A stretch of DNA of 64,000 nt from NCBI RefSeq assembly GCF_000760735.1, contig NZ_JMEX01000007.1:248001-312000 (forward strand). The letters are read 5' to 3'. The notes under the pieces were generated by a model. That model was given only the letters and a program-made list of their open reading frames with translations, searched no databases and had not been told where the DNA came from. This stretch comes from Rhodococcoides fascians A44A. GTDB lineage: Bacteria; Actinomycetota; Actinomycetes; Mycobacteriales; Mycobacteriaceae. Position 1 is the stretch's first letter. Each line of letters opens with the position of its first letter. The position numbers and the translations under genes were made by a program. Positions 23,582-32,267 of the stretch are shown piece after piece.

Positions 23582-24820
23582 ATGATGAACAACCGCACCA
23601 CTCGATCGCTCGGCGCCGTCGTTGCGCTGGGCACCTCGGTTGCCTTGTTGGCAGCCTGCTCCTCTTCTTCCGATTCGACCGACAGTGAAACCAGCGAAAG
23701 CTCGGCCGCAGCTGCACCCGTGTCCAATTCCGCTGCGACGCCGCGCTTGACGGTCAGCTACGACGGCGGCGTCCTGGTCCTCGACGCTGCCACTCTCGAG
23801 ACCGTCGACGACGTCACCGGTATCGACGGCTTCACGCGGCTCAACCCCGCCGGCGACGGCCGTCACGTCTTCGTCAGTGGCTCAGGTGCTTTCACTGCGC
23901 TCGATGCCGGTACCTGGACCTCGGGTTCGGAACACTTCACGTCGACGCCGGCGCTCACCGACGTCAAGTTCGACGCCACCACACCGGGGCATGTCGTCCG
24001 GCACGACGGCAAGACCGTTCTGTTCGACGACGGTACCGGCAAGGTCGAGATCTTCGAATCCGCTGCGCTGCTCGAGGGTGAGAAGCCCGAGACCGACACC
24101 TACACCACACCCGAGGCGCATCACGGTGTCGCGGTGGAACTCTCGGATGGTGCACTGCTCACCACCCTCGGAAACGAGGACGAGCGCACCGGCATCGTCG
24201 TCCTGGACGCCGACCGCAAGGAAGTCGTCCGCAACGAAGAGTGCCCGGGTGTGCACGGTGAGGCTGTTGCAGCCGACGAGACCGTCGTGGTCGGCTGCCA
24301 GGACGGGCTGCTCATCTACCGTGACGGTGCGATCACCAAGGTCCAGAGCCCGGATGCATACGGCCGCATCGGCAACCAGGCCGGCGACGAGGACTCGCCG
24401 GTTCTGCTCGGCGACTACAAGGTCGATCCCGACGCTGAGCTCGAGCGTCCGACTCGTGTTTCGCTGACCGACACCGTGAGTGGTGAACTCACGCTCGTCG
24501 ATCTCGGAACCAGCTACACCTTCCGCTCGCTCGGACGCGGACCGGCAGGCGAAGCAATCGTACTCGGCACCGACGGTGCGCTCCACGTCATCGATGTGAA
24601 CAGCAAGTCCGTCACGCAGACCATCCCCGTCGTCGACGCGTGGGAAGAGCCGGTCAAGTGGCAGGAGCCGCGCCCGGCGTTGTTCGTCCACGAGGGAACC
24701 GCCTTCGTCTCGGACCCGGCGAAGAACTCGGTCCACGCCGTGGACCTGTCCACGGGTGAGGTCACCCAGACGGGCGAGCTCGCCCACACACCCAACGAGC
24801 TGACGGGTGTGACCGGCTAG
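23582..24820 (+). CDS. Second AztD-like propeller lipoprotein
   Basis: 412 residues from the ATG at 23582 (23585 is also possible). Lipobox LLAAC (Cys26), Ser-rich linker, then the same propeller as aztD: AHHGVAVELSDG, CPGVHGEAV and the partner Cys in GCQDG are kept. The His-rich loop of the first copy is replaced by SGSEHFTSTP, so zinc capture, if any, must work differently. It has its own Zur-like box and terminator, so it is probably a zinc-starvation paralogue expressed independently of aztDC. Confidence 0.8.
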   Translation: MMNNRTTRSLGAVVALGTSVALLAACSSSSDSTDSETSESSAAAAPVSNSAATPRLTVSYDGGVLVLDAATLETVDDVTGIDGFTRLNPAGDGRHVFVSGSGAFTALDAGTWTSGSEHFTSTPALTDVKFDATTPGHVVRHDGKTVLFDDGTGKVEIFESAALLEGEKPETDTYTTPEAHHGVAVELSDGALLTTLGNEDERTGIVVLDADRKEVVRNEECPGVHGEAVAADETVVVGCQDGLLIYRDGAITKVQSPDAYGRIGNQAGDEDSPVLLGDYKVDPDAELERPTRVSLTDTVSGELTLVDLGTSYTFRSLGRGPAGEAIVLGTDGALHVIDVNSKSVTQTIPVVDAWEEPVKWQEPRPALFVHEGTAFVSDPAKNSVHAVDLSTGEVTQTGELAHTPNELTGVTG

Positions 24821-24851
24821 ATCCTTGCAGGCGCAACATCGGACGAACCAT

Positions 24852-24885
24852 GCCCGGTGTCGGTGATAAATCACCGACACCGGGC
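24852..24885 (+). terminator. Strong terminator
   Basis: Perfect 15-bp stem GCCCGGTGTCGGTGA / TCACCGACACCGGGC, TAAA loop, followed by TTGTTCGTT. Confidence 0.85.
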
Positions 24886-25017
24886 TTGTTCGTTGTCGAA
24901 GGACCCTTCCCATCCGGACGAAGTGTGTGTAACTTTGGTTACCAGCAAGCATGATTGTTTCCGAGTGGATGGGCTGCCACCAGGCGTATCGCCGGTGACG
25001 GACGGGAAGAGGATCGC

Positions 25018-26026
25018 ATGGTTACAGTTACCGGCAAGAGCACGTCACGTGCAGGCGGGTCTACCAGGCTTCCGGTCGAGACGTACCGCGAGATGCTCGA
25101 TGTCCTGTCCGAAGGTTCGGTGCCGGAACTTCGACCCCTACCGAGACATCGACTGGGACAGCGAAGAGTTCCAGATGTTCTCGCACGATCCGCGGTGGAT
25201 ACTGCCGAACTACCATCCGCTCGGCGGGACTGCGTGGTATCAGCAACTGCCGCGCGGACGGCAGATCGAGGTCGGACACCACATCCAGATCAACTCGGTC
25301 AAGGTCGGCGCCGCGTTCGAGAGCATCCTCATCCGCGGAATGATGCAGTTCATCATGAAGATGCCGAACAACTCGCTCGAGTTTCGGTACTGCCTCCACG
25401 AGATCACCGAGGAGTGCAACCACATTCAGATGTTCCAGGAGTTGGTCAACCGATCCGGGGCCGACGTGCCGGGAATGCGCACCGACTTCCGTCTCGCTTC
25501 ACCGACGATGGGCATGTTGGGCGCGGCGTTTCCCGTCGTGTTCTTCATCGGAATCCTCGCGGGCGAAGAGCCGATCGACCACTGGCAGAAGGAAGTCATC
25601 CGGCAGGGCAAGGATGTTCCCCCGGCGATGTTGCGCACCATGGAGATTCACATCGCTGAGGAAGCGCGCCACATCTCGTTCGCGCACCACTTCCTCCGTC
25701 AGCACTACCCGAATCTCGGCAGAATCAACAAGTGGCTCGTCTCGGTGTCGACGCCGATCATCATGCGCTGGCTCGCCGGCGTGATCATGGCGCCGCCGCG
25801 CAGACTGGCCGCAGACCTGGACATTCCACGTTCGGTCGTCAAAGAGGCGTACTGGGGTGGCCCGGTGGGCAGCAACCAACTGCAGTCCTACTTCGGCGAC
25901 GTCCGAATGCTGGTCGACGAGATCGGCATGACCAACCGCACGGCCAAGTACCTGTGGAAGAAGCTCCGCATCGACGGCTCGGTCTCCCGATTCCGCGGCG
26001 AGCCGGACCGTTCCGCACTCGACTGA
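25018..26026 (+). pseudogene. AurF-like diiron oxygenase, interrupted by one frameshift
   Basis: ATG at 25018 (GGGAAGAGGATCGC) opens MVTVTGKSTSRAGG and reaches VETYREMLDVLSEGSVP; homology then continues in the +1-shifted frame with RNFDPYRDIDWDSEEF. The paralogue at 54610 reads LRLLSEGSVHKHFDPYVDIDWESPEF unbroken, placing the shift at about 25123. Two missing bases or one extra C explain it. The rest (about 300 residues) is intact, with diiron ligands EITEECNH and EIHIAEEARHISFAH. AurF-type enzymes oxidise amines or related groups. Either a recent pseudogene or a sequencing error. Confidence 0.8.
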
Positions 26027-26102
26027 GCCACCGCGTATCGCGACGAAATATCAGAGTTTTGCTCGAGCTCGCCACACGCCCACTCGCGCAATCAGCAGAT
26101 GA

Positions 26103-26846
26103 TTACCGCAGAGTGTCCATCTGGCGGTAGGAATCCCCCAGGTGGTCGAGGTGCTTTCGCATCAGGTCCATCGCGCCCATGGAATCGCCGTCGGCGACGA
26201 CGTCGAGAATCGCGCGATGGTCGTGGTCGACGCACGTCCAGAAGCCGTCCGGGGCGTGGTCGCGGCCGAATCTGCCCGACAACACCCGGAAGACGGGTGC
26301 AGTGATCAACTCGAGCAGCGGGTTCTGGGCGGCGCGGAGCAGGACCAGGTGGAACTCCTGATTCTTGGTGAACGTTTCCGGACCCTGGGCGTCGGTGGGG
26401 TCGAAGATCGTCTGGCGTAGCTGCGCGATGTGCTCGTCGGTGCGACGGAACGCGGCGATTCCCGCGGCCGGCACCTCCATAAGGTTGCGCACCTCCATGA
26501 GCTGATCCACGGTCACGGTCTCCGCGGCTGCCATCAAGGCGACGCCCGTTTCCAGGTGGGCACTGATGTGCCCGACGGTGGGGGCCGAGACGAAGCTGCC
26601 GCCGGTGACTCCGCGCGTCGTCTGAATGAGATTCTGGCTGGCCAAAGACCTGAGTGCTTCGCGAATGGTGCTCCTGCCGACCCCGAACTCTGCGGTCAGC
26701 TCGGCATCCCCGGGCAGCCGTTGACCTGGTTGAAGTTCTCCCGACAGGATGCGCTCACGCAAATGCGTGGCGAGGACTGCATACGCAGGTCCGCTTTTCG
26801 GCACCGTATCGGTCACGTCGAGGTCCTCACTGTCCGTTCGTCGCAT
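26103..26846 (-). CDS. GntR/FadR family transcriptional regulator
   Basis: 247 residues. N-terminal winged helix: YAVLATHLRERILSGELQPGQRLP, then ELTAEFGVGRSTIREALRSL; C-terminal FCD effector domain with the metal-binding pattern (RNLMEV, EFHLVLLRAAQNPLLEL, CVDHDHRAILD, and a final HLDHLGDSYRQM). The start codon lies in the first of two tandem 13-bp repeats (26841-26866), possibly its own operator. Divergent from the hydantoinase operon, which is its likely target. Confidence 0.88.
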   Translation of the reverse strand: MRRTDSEDLDVTDTVPKSGPAYAVLATHLRERILSGELQPGQRLPGDAELTAEFGVGRSTIREALRSLASQNLIQTTRGVTGGSFVSAPTVGHISAHLETGVALMAAAETVTVDQLMEVRNLMEVPAAGIAAFRRTDEHIAQLRQTIFDPTDAQGPETFTKNQEFHLVLLRAAQNPLLELITAPVFRVLSGRFGRDHAPDGFWTCVDHDHRAILDVVADGDSMGAMDLMRKHLDHLGDSYRQMDTLR

Positions 26847-26866
26847 AGTTCGGTCGCATAGTCCGG
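26841..26866. repeat. Tandem 13-bp direct repeat over the GntR start
   Basis: TCGCATAGTTCGG followed directly by TCGCATAGTCCGG (one mismatch). Both contain a reverse-strand ATG; only the first is in frame. Could be an operator or a local slip duplication. The remaining 26867-27131 intergenic holds no clear promoter that I can name. Confidence 0.5.
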
Positions 26867-27131
26867 TTGCCGATGAGCCTAACCTCTGGAACGCGGACCG
26901 CTGGTCGAATCATCGGTTCTTTTGCAGTGACATGCCCTAGCCGAACCAGTGGAGGACGCTCGCCAGGGTCTCTGTAAAGCGGAAACATCAGAGGTATTGC
27001 GTTCGCCGGGATCGGCGGGCACTATGACTCGTGTCACCTTGCATCAGTGATCCACGACACTCGCAAGGTCGAAAGAGCCTACTCAGCACCTCTCCGCTCC
27101 ACCGTGGGCGCCGGCAGAAACGGAAGCTTTG

Positions 27132-29213
27132 ATGAAACGAATTGGAGTCGATGTCGGAGGAACGTTCACCGACCTCGTGCTGTGGGACGACGACGGCACC
27201 GTCGTGGTGCACAAGACGCCGTCGACCAATCACGATCCCTCCATCGGCACCATGGACGGCATCGCCGTTCTCGCCGAACGAGCGGGGATCGATCCGTCGG
27301 AGATCGACATGTTCTTCCACGGTACGACGGTGGCGACGAACATCGTGCTCGAGCACAACGGATGCGACGTCGGCATGATCACCACCGAGGGTTTCCGCGA
27401 CCTTCTCCACATCGCCCGCAAGAAGCGCCCGCTCAATTACTCGAACTACCAGGACCTTCCGTGGCAGAAGTGGCAATTGGTGCCGCGCCGTAACCGGCGC
27501 GTCGTACCGGAACGCATCGATGCCGCGGGCACCGTCCTGACTCCGCTCGACGAGGACGCCGTACGCGAGCAGGTGCGCCTGCTGAAGCAGCGCGGAGTGC
27601 AGGCGATCGCTGTCGCGTTCCTGCACTCCTACCGCAACCCGACGCACGAGCAACGTGTCAAGGCGATCATCGCCGAGGAATTCCCCGGTGTGTTCGTCTC
27701 GCTCTCCAGCGAGGTCGCACCGCAATACCGTGAGTACGAGCGCTTTTCGACGGCTGCGCTGAACGCATTCATCGGCCCGAAGACCTCCAAGTACATCGCG
27801 AACCTGGCAGGCAAGGCGCGGGATGCCCAGGTCGGCGAGGACGTTCACCTGATGACCTCGGCGGGCGGCCTCGTGACATCGCGCAGCGCAAGCGAGATCC
27901 CGGTGTCGCTGCTGACAAGTGGTGTCATCGCCGGTCTGCTCGGCGGATGCGCAATCGGCAAGGCGTCGGGATATCCGAGCGTCATCACCCTCGACGTCGG
28001 TGGCACCTCCGCCGACGTCGGCGTGGCACCCGACGGCGCACTGCGCATGAAACACCTGCTCGACACCCGCATCGGTGACTACCACGCCATGGTGCCGATG
28101 GCCGAGGTCGACACCATCGGTGCCGGTGGTGGATCCATCGCTGTCGTCGACGACGGTGGCATGTTCCGCGTCGGGCCGCGCAGTGCGGGAGCAGTGCCGG
28201 GTCCTGCCTGTTACGACCGCGGCGGCACCGAACCAACCTCGACCGACGCCATGGTCTCGATGGGCTGGCTGCGCGAGAACAGTTTCCTGTCCGGCACCAT
28301 GGAAGTGAAGCCCGAACTCGCCCGTGAGGCCATTCAGTCCCACATCGCGGACAAGCTCGGCACCCCGCTCGACGAAGCGGCAATGGGCATCTTCAAGATT
28401 CTGGCGCACTCGATGACCGAGGCCATCAGCCTGCACTCCGTGCGCAAAGGGTATGACCCACGCGACTTCTCGCTGATCGCCGAGGGCGGCGCCGGGCCTC
28501 TGTTCGCATGGCAGATCGCCGACCAACTCGGTATCCCTCGCGTGATCGTGCCGGGCCACCCCGGCATCACCTCGGCCGTCGGGCTCCTGACCACCGACAT
28601 CCGTTACGAGGTGCCCACGACGGTGTGGACGTCGTCGGCCGACCCGGACATCGAACTGGTCGCGTCGCAGATGGAACGGTTGTCCCAACAGGCGATCGCG
28701 CAGCTCGAAGCCGACGGCGTTGCCGCCGAGAACATCTCGCTCGAACGTAGCGTCGACTGTCGGTACGTCGGCCAGGGTTACGAACTTCGCGTCCAGGCAC
28801 CCGACGGCGCCATCGACGACGTGTGGATCAAGACCACCGCCGAGGCGTTCCACGAAGCCCACGGCCGAACCTACTCACAACGCTTCGACGACAAGCCTGT
28901 GCAACTCATCAACATCAGGGTCACCGGCGTCGGCGCGGTTCCTCACGTCCGCATCGCCGACATCGAGAAAGGCGGCGCCGACGCGTCGGCCGCGATCAAG
29001 ACCACGACGCAGGCTCTCTTCTGGGCCGACGAGACAGCCAAACCCGAGTGGGTGGAGACGCCGGTCTACGAGCGATCGCTGCTGCTCGCCGGCAACACGT
29101 TCGACGGGCCCGCCATCGTCGAACAGTTCGACTCGACCACCATCGTCGGTATGAATCAGCGCGCAGAAGTCGACGCCGTCGGCCACATCATCATCGAGAG
29201 GAAATCCGCATGA
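27132..29213 (+). CDS. hyuA: Hydantoinase/oxoprolinase family protein, subunit A
   Basis: 693 residues from the ATG at 27132, preceded by GGAAG. ASKHA-type ATPase motifs: RIGVDVGGTFTDLVLWDDDG at the N-terminus, FHGTTVATNIVLE, and ITLDVGGTSADVG near residue 290; C-terminal AEGGAGPLFAWQIADQLGI. Together with the B subunit it catalyses ATP-dependent opening of a cyclic amide or carboxylation, depending on subfamily (hydantoin, 5-oxoproline, acetone). The downstream amidase suggests hydantoin or another cyclic amide. Stop overlaps the B-subunit start. Confidence 0.9.
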   Translation: MKRIGVDVGGTFTDLVLWDDDGTVVVHKTPSTNHDPSIGTMDGIAVLAERAGIDPSEIDMFFHGTTVATNIVLEHNGCDVGMITTEGFRDLLHIARKKRPLNYSNYQDLPWQKWQLVPRRNRRVVPERIDAAGTVLTPLDEDAVREQVRLLKQRGVQAIAVAFLHSYRNPTHEQRVKAIIAEEFPGVFVSLSSEVAPQYREYERFSTAALNAFIGPKTSKYIANLAGKARDAQVGEDVHLMTSAGGLVTSRSASEIPVSLLTSGVIAGLLGGCAIGKASGYPSVITLDVGGTSADVGVAPDGALRMKHLLDTRIGDYHAMVPMAEVDTIGAGGGSIAVVDDGGMFRVGPRSAGAVPGPACYDRGGTEPTSTDAMVSMGWLRENSFLSGTMEVKPELAREAIQSHIADKLGTPLDEAAMGIFKILAHSMTEAISLHSVRKGYDPRDFSLIAEGGAGPLFAWQIADQLGIPRVIVPGHPGITSAVGLLTTDIRYEVPTTVWTSSADPDIELVASQMERLSQQAIAQLEADGVAAENISLERSVDCRYVGQGYELRVQAPDGAIDDVWIKTTAEAFHEAHGRTYSQRFDDKPVQLINIRVTGVGAVPHVRIADIEKGGADASAAIKTTTQALFWADETAKPEWVETPVYERSLLLAGNTFDGPAIVEQFDSTTIVGMNQRAEVDAVGHIIIERKSA

Positions 29214-31027
29214 GCAAGGCGCTGATGCCCAAGACCGGAGTGTCACTCGCCGGTGAGGCAACACGAACGTGGAACGACGTCGAGGTCGACCCGATCACGT
29301 TGCGTGTCATCGGTGGTGCACTGCAGTCCATGGCCAAGGAAATGGCGCAGGTCCTCTACCGAATGGCCTATTCGAGCCTCATCCGCGAGTCCGAGGACCT
29401 CGGCGCGGGCATCTTCGACGTCAACGGACGAGAGCTCTGCGAATCGGATTCCACACCCATGCACTGCGGTTCGATTCCCGCCTACATCCGCGGAGTCAAC
29501 CGTCGGCTCGCGGGAACGTACAAGCCGGGCGATGTCATCCTGCACAATCATCCCTACCACGGGGCGGCGCACTCGCCGGACTACGGCGTGATCATCCCCA
29601 TCTTCTGGCAGGGCGAACACATCGGCTTCGCCGGCTGTACAGGTCACGTATCGGATGTCGGGGGAAACTTCCCGGGACTGTGCATGGATGTCGTCGACGT
29701 CTGGGCCGAAGGCAAACTCATGGACTCCATGAAGATCTACGAGGCCGGAGTACGCAACGACTACCTGATCCAGCACATCCTCGACAACGTGCGCACGCCG
29801 GAGCAGAACCGCGGCGACCTCGAAGCCCTCATCGCCTGTTCGCGGATCGGAGAGAATCGATTCACCGAGCTACTGGAGAAGTACGGCCTCGACACCGTCA
29901 TGAGTGCCGGTGAGCGGTGGATGGACTACTCGGAGAAGATGCTGCGCAACAAGATTCGGGAGATACCCGACGGCAGCTACTCCGCGCCCATCGGCTACCT
30001 CGACGACGACGGCAAGAACCGCGGTGAACCGCTAGCGGTGGCCGTGCGAGTCCAGGTCGACGGCGAGGACATCCTCATCGATCTCACCGGGTCCAACAGT
30101 CAGGTGCCGACGGCGTTCAACGTCCCGTTCGAGGGTTCCGTTCTACCCGTGGCTGTCTCGGCCATCCGCACGATTCTGCTCGACGAGGACGTCACCGAGG
30201 AATTCGTGCCGCAGAACGACGGGTGCTTCCGTCCCGTCAAGGCATACGCACCCGAGGGAACCATCTTCAATCCGGACTTCCCGGCGTCGTGCTTCGCTCG
30301 CTTCTCCCAAGTCAATCGAGTGTTCGACTCGATCAACCTGGCGCTTGCACCAGTACTTCCCGATCACGCCGTCGCCGGTTCGTCCGCCGCGCTGTGCGCG
30401 ATCGCGTACTCCGGGATCGCGCCGGACGGCGAATCCTATTGGGTCTACATCGAAATCAACGAGGGATCCTACGGCGGCCGGAACGGCAAGGACGGGATGG
30501 ATGCCGTCGACGCGTTGATGGCCAACACCCGAAACAATCCGATCGAGGAACTCGAGCTCAATCACGCGATGCGGGCTCTGCGATACGAACTGCGTGACGA
30601 GGCCCCCGCTCCCGGGCAGTGGCGCGGCGGCATCGGCAGCGTACGCAAGTGGCTCATGGAGACCGACACGTTCCTCGGCTCGGAAGCAGACAATCGCTCC
30701 GACGCCCCGGCCGGCGCGCTGGGCGGGCACAACGGTGTGTCCGGATCCTTCACCCGCAACGCCGGGACCGATCGCGAGGAAGTGCTGTACTCCAAGGTCA
30801 CTCAGGAAACCATCCGGGCCGGCGACACCCTGGAGATCAAACTTCCGTCGGGCGGCGGTTTCGGAAATCCCTTCGAGCGTGACCCGTTCCAAGTGCTCAG
30901 CGACGTGTGGGACGAGTACCTGACCGAGGAAGACGCGCGACGTGACTACGGTGTGGTCGTGAACACCGAGGACTGGACCGTCGACGAGGAAGCAACTGCG
31001 GGCCTGCGCGCCGGGAGCGCGGCCTGA
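29210..31027 (+). CDS. hyuB: Hydantoinase/oxoprolinase family protein, subunit B
   Basis: 605 residues, ATG in an ATGA overlap with hyuA, GAGAGGAAATCC upstream. Family landmarks: DPITLRVIGGALQSMAKEMA, SSLIRESEDLGAGIFD, MHCGSIPAYIRGV, GDVILHNHPYHGAAHSPDY (metal-binding His/Asp), GHVSDVGGNFPG and a C-terminal KLPSGGGFGNPFERDP. It forms a complex with the A subunit. A perfect 11-bp hairpin (31035-31066) follows the stop and could reduce read-through into the amidase gene. Confidence 0.9.
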   Translation: MSKALMPKTGVSLAGEATRTWNDVEVDPITLRVIGGALQSMAKEMAQVLYRMAYSSLIRESEDLGAGIFDVNGRELCESDSTPMHCGSIPAYIRGVNRRLAGTYKPGDVILHNHPYHGAAHSPDYGVIIPIFWQGEHIGFAGCTGHVSDVGGNFPGLCMDVVDVWAEGKLMDSMKIYEAGVRNDYLIQHILDNVRTPEQNRGDLEALIACSRIGENRFTELLEKYGLDTVMSAGERWMDYSEKMLRNKIREIPDGSYSAPIGYLDDDGKNRGEPLAVAVRVQVDGEDILIDLTGSNSQVPTAFNVPFEGSVLPVAVSAIRTILLDEDVTEEFVPQNDGCFRPVKAYAPEGTIFNPDFPASCFARFSQVNRVFDSINLALAPVLPDHAVAGSSAALCAIAYSGIAPDGESYWVYIEINEGSYGGRNGKDGMDAVDALMANTRNNPIEELELNHAMRALRYELRDEAPAPGQWRGGIGSVRKWLMETDTFLGSEADNRSDAPAGALGGHNGVSGSFTRNAGTDREEVLYSKVTQETIRAGDTLEIKLPSGGGFGNPFERDPFQVLSDVWDEYLTEEDARRDYGVVVNTEDWTVDEEATAGLRAGSAA

Positions 31028-31034
31028 CCGATCT

Positions 31035-31066
31035 CGGCGCGGTCATCACCTGGTGTGACCGCGCCG
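31035..31066 (+). terminator. Hairpin at hyuB-amidase junction
   Basis: CGGCGCGGTCA / TGACCGCGCCG, perfect 11-bp stem, 10-nt loop, no T-run. An attenuator between hyuB and the amidase, or simply coding DNA if the amidase starts at 31024. Confidence 0.35.
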
Positions 31067-31083
31067 GGTCAGGCACCGGCCCC

Positions 31084-32211
31084 GTGGCCGGGATGAGAAT
31101 CGGCGTCAAGGACAACATCGACGTCGACGGTGTGGCCACCACGTGCGCATCGAGATTCTTCGACGGGCACGTGGCGAATCGCGACGCGGAGGTCGTCGCT
31201 CGACTGCTCGCCGCGGGCGCTCGGATCACTGCGAAGCTGAACATGGCCGAGTTCGCGGTCGGCGTCACCTCGCAGAACACCGCGGCCGCCGTCCCTCGGA
31301 ATCCGTGGGACACGAGCCGGGTACCCGGTGGCTCCAGCGGGGGATCGGGATCCGCTGTATCCGCGGGACTCGTCGACGCATCGCTGGGAACCGACACCGG
31401 AGGTTCGGTCCGGTTGCCGGCGTCGGCGTGCGGTGTCGTCGGACTCCGGCCGACCTGGGGAGCGATCAGCAACGACGGTGTGTTCCCGGTCAGCGAGGAG
31501 TTCGACACCGTCGGGCCGATGGCACGGACGGTCGACGGTGTTGCCCGGCTGTTCACCGTCCTCGCCGACCACCCGGGATCGGCTGCACCGACAACCCGGC
31601 GGATAGGTGTTCCCACCACGTTCTTCACCGACGACGTCGACAACGGTGTCGCCGACGCCGTCCACGTTGCAACCCGAGTTCTGGGAACCCTCGGCTACGA
31701 CATCGTGCCGATCGAGATCCCGGGCGTCGCCGACGCCCAGGACATCGTCTACACCATCGTCTACTCGGACCTGGCGCACCGGCACCGAGCCCGCGTGGAC
31801 CGACAACCGGAACTGTTCCAGCCCGCGACACTCGAAAGAATCTCCCTCGGGCTGAGCATCTCCGATGCCCAACGGGCGGCCGCCGTCCGCGGTCGAACGG
31901 AGTATCGCACCGGACTGAAGAAGGTGTTCACGGACGTGGACGTGGTGCTCACCCCCACGATGCCGGTGGACGTTCCCCGCATCGACGGGGGAGACGACGT
32001 CGTCGCCCAGTCTCGCCGGATGGGTCAGTTCAGTTACCCCTGGTCACTGCACGACGGTCCCACTCTTGCTGTTCCCGTCGGATTCCACTCCGGCTCGGGT
32101 ATGCCGGTGGGAATGCAGCTCACCGCCGCCGCCCACCACGAACAGCAGCTGTTCGACATGGGTTCGCGCTATCAGGCGGCGACGGACTGGCACACCCACT
32201 CACCTGGGTGA
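31084..32211 (+). CDS. Amidase signature family protein
   Basis: 375 residues from GTG 31084. Catalytic Ser-cisSer-Lys set: Lys in GVKDNIDVDG, GGSSGGSGSAVSAG and GTDTGGSVRLPASACGVVGL. It hydrolyses an amide, probably the open-chain product of HyuAB, in the cytosol. The frame stays open and family-like upstream (GAVITWCDRAG), so a CTG start at 31024, with GGGAG before it and a CTGA overlap with hyuB, is possible and would restore a normal N-terminus (395 residues). No ribosome site is evident at 31084. Confidence 0.85.
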   Translation: MAGMRIGVKDNIDVDGVATTCASRFFDGHVANRDAEVVARLLAAGARITAKLNMAEFAVGVTSQNTAAAVPRNPWDTSRVPGGSSGGSGSAVSAGLVDASLGTDTGGSVRLPASACGVVGLRPTWGAISNDGVFPVSEEFDTVGPMARTVDGVARLFTVLADHPGSAAPTTRRIGVPTTFFTDDVDNGVADAVHVATRVLGTLGYDIVPIEIPGVADAQDIVYTIVYSDLAHRHRARVDRQPELFQPATLERISLGLSISDAQRAAAVRGRTEYRTGLKKVFTDVDVVLTPTMPVDVPRIDGGDDVVAQSRRMGQFSYPWSLHDGPTLAVPVGFHSGSGMPVGMQLTAAAHHEQQLFDMGSRYQAATDWHTHSPG

Positions 32212-32225
32212 GCTGGAGCGTATGG

Positions 32226-32253
32226 TTGTAGATACTTTATGAAGTATCTACAA
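32226..32253. promoter_or_regulatory. Perfect 12+12 palindromic operator before the alcohol dehydrogenase
   Basis: TTGTAGATACTT - TATG - AAGTATCTACAA, with the ribosome site AAAGGAAG immediately after it. AT-rich in a GC-rich genome, so a repressor site (GntR-, PadR- or MarR-like by look) or a hairpin that hides the ribosome site. Cognate regulator not identified. Confidence 0.75.
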
Positions 32254-32267
32254 AGGAAGTAACCATC

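Noticed and set aside
24857..25017. Upstream start for the AurF-like gene in the second frame
   Set aside because: It begins inside the terminator stem and its peptide lacks similarity to the paralogue; the true N-terminus is in the other frame from 25018.
26988..28862. 624-aa open frame antisense to hyuA
   Set aside because: Mirror frame of a well-conserved hyuA gene; no family features, no ribosome site. Long antisense frames are normal in GC-rich DNA.
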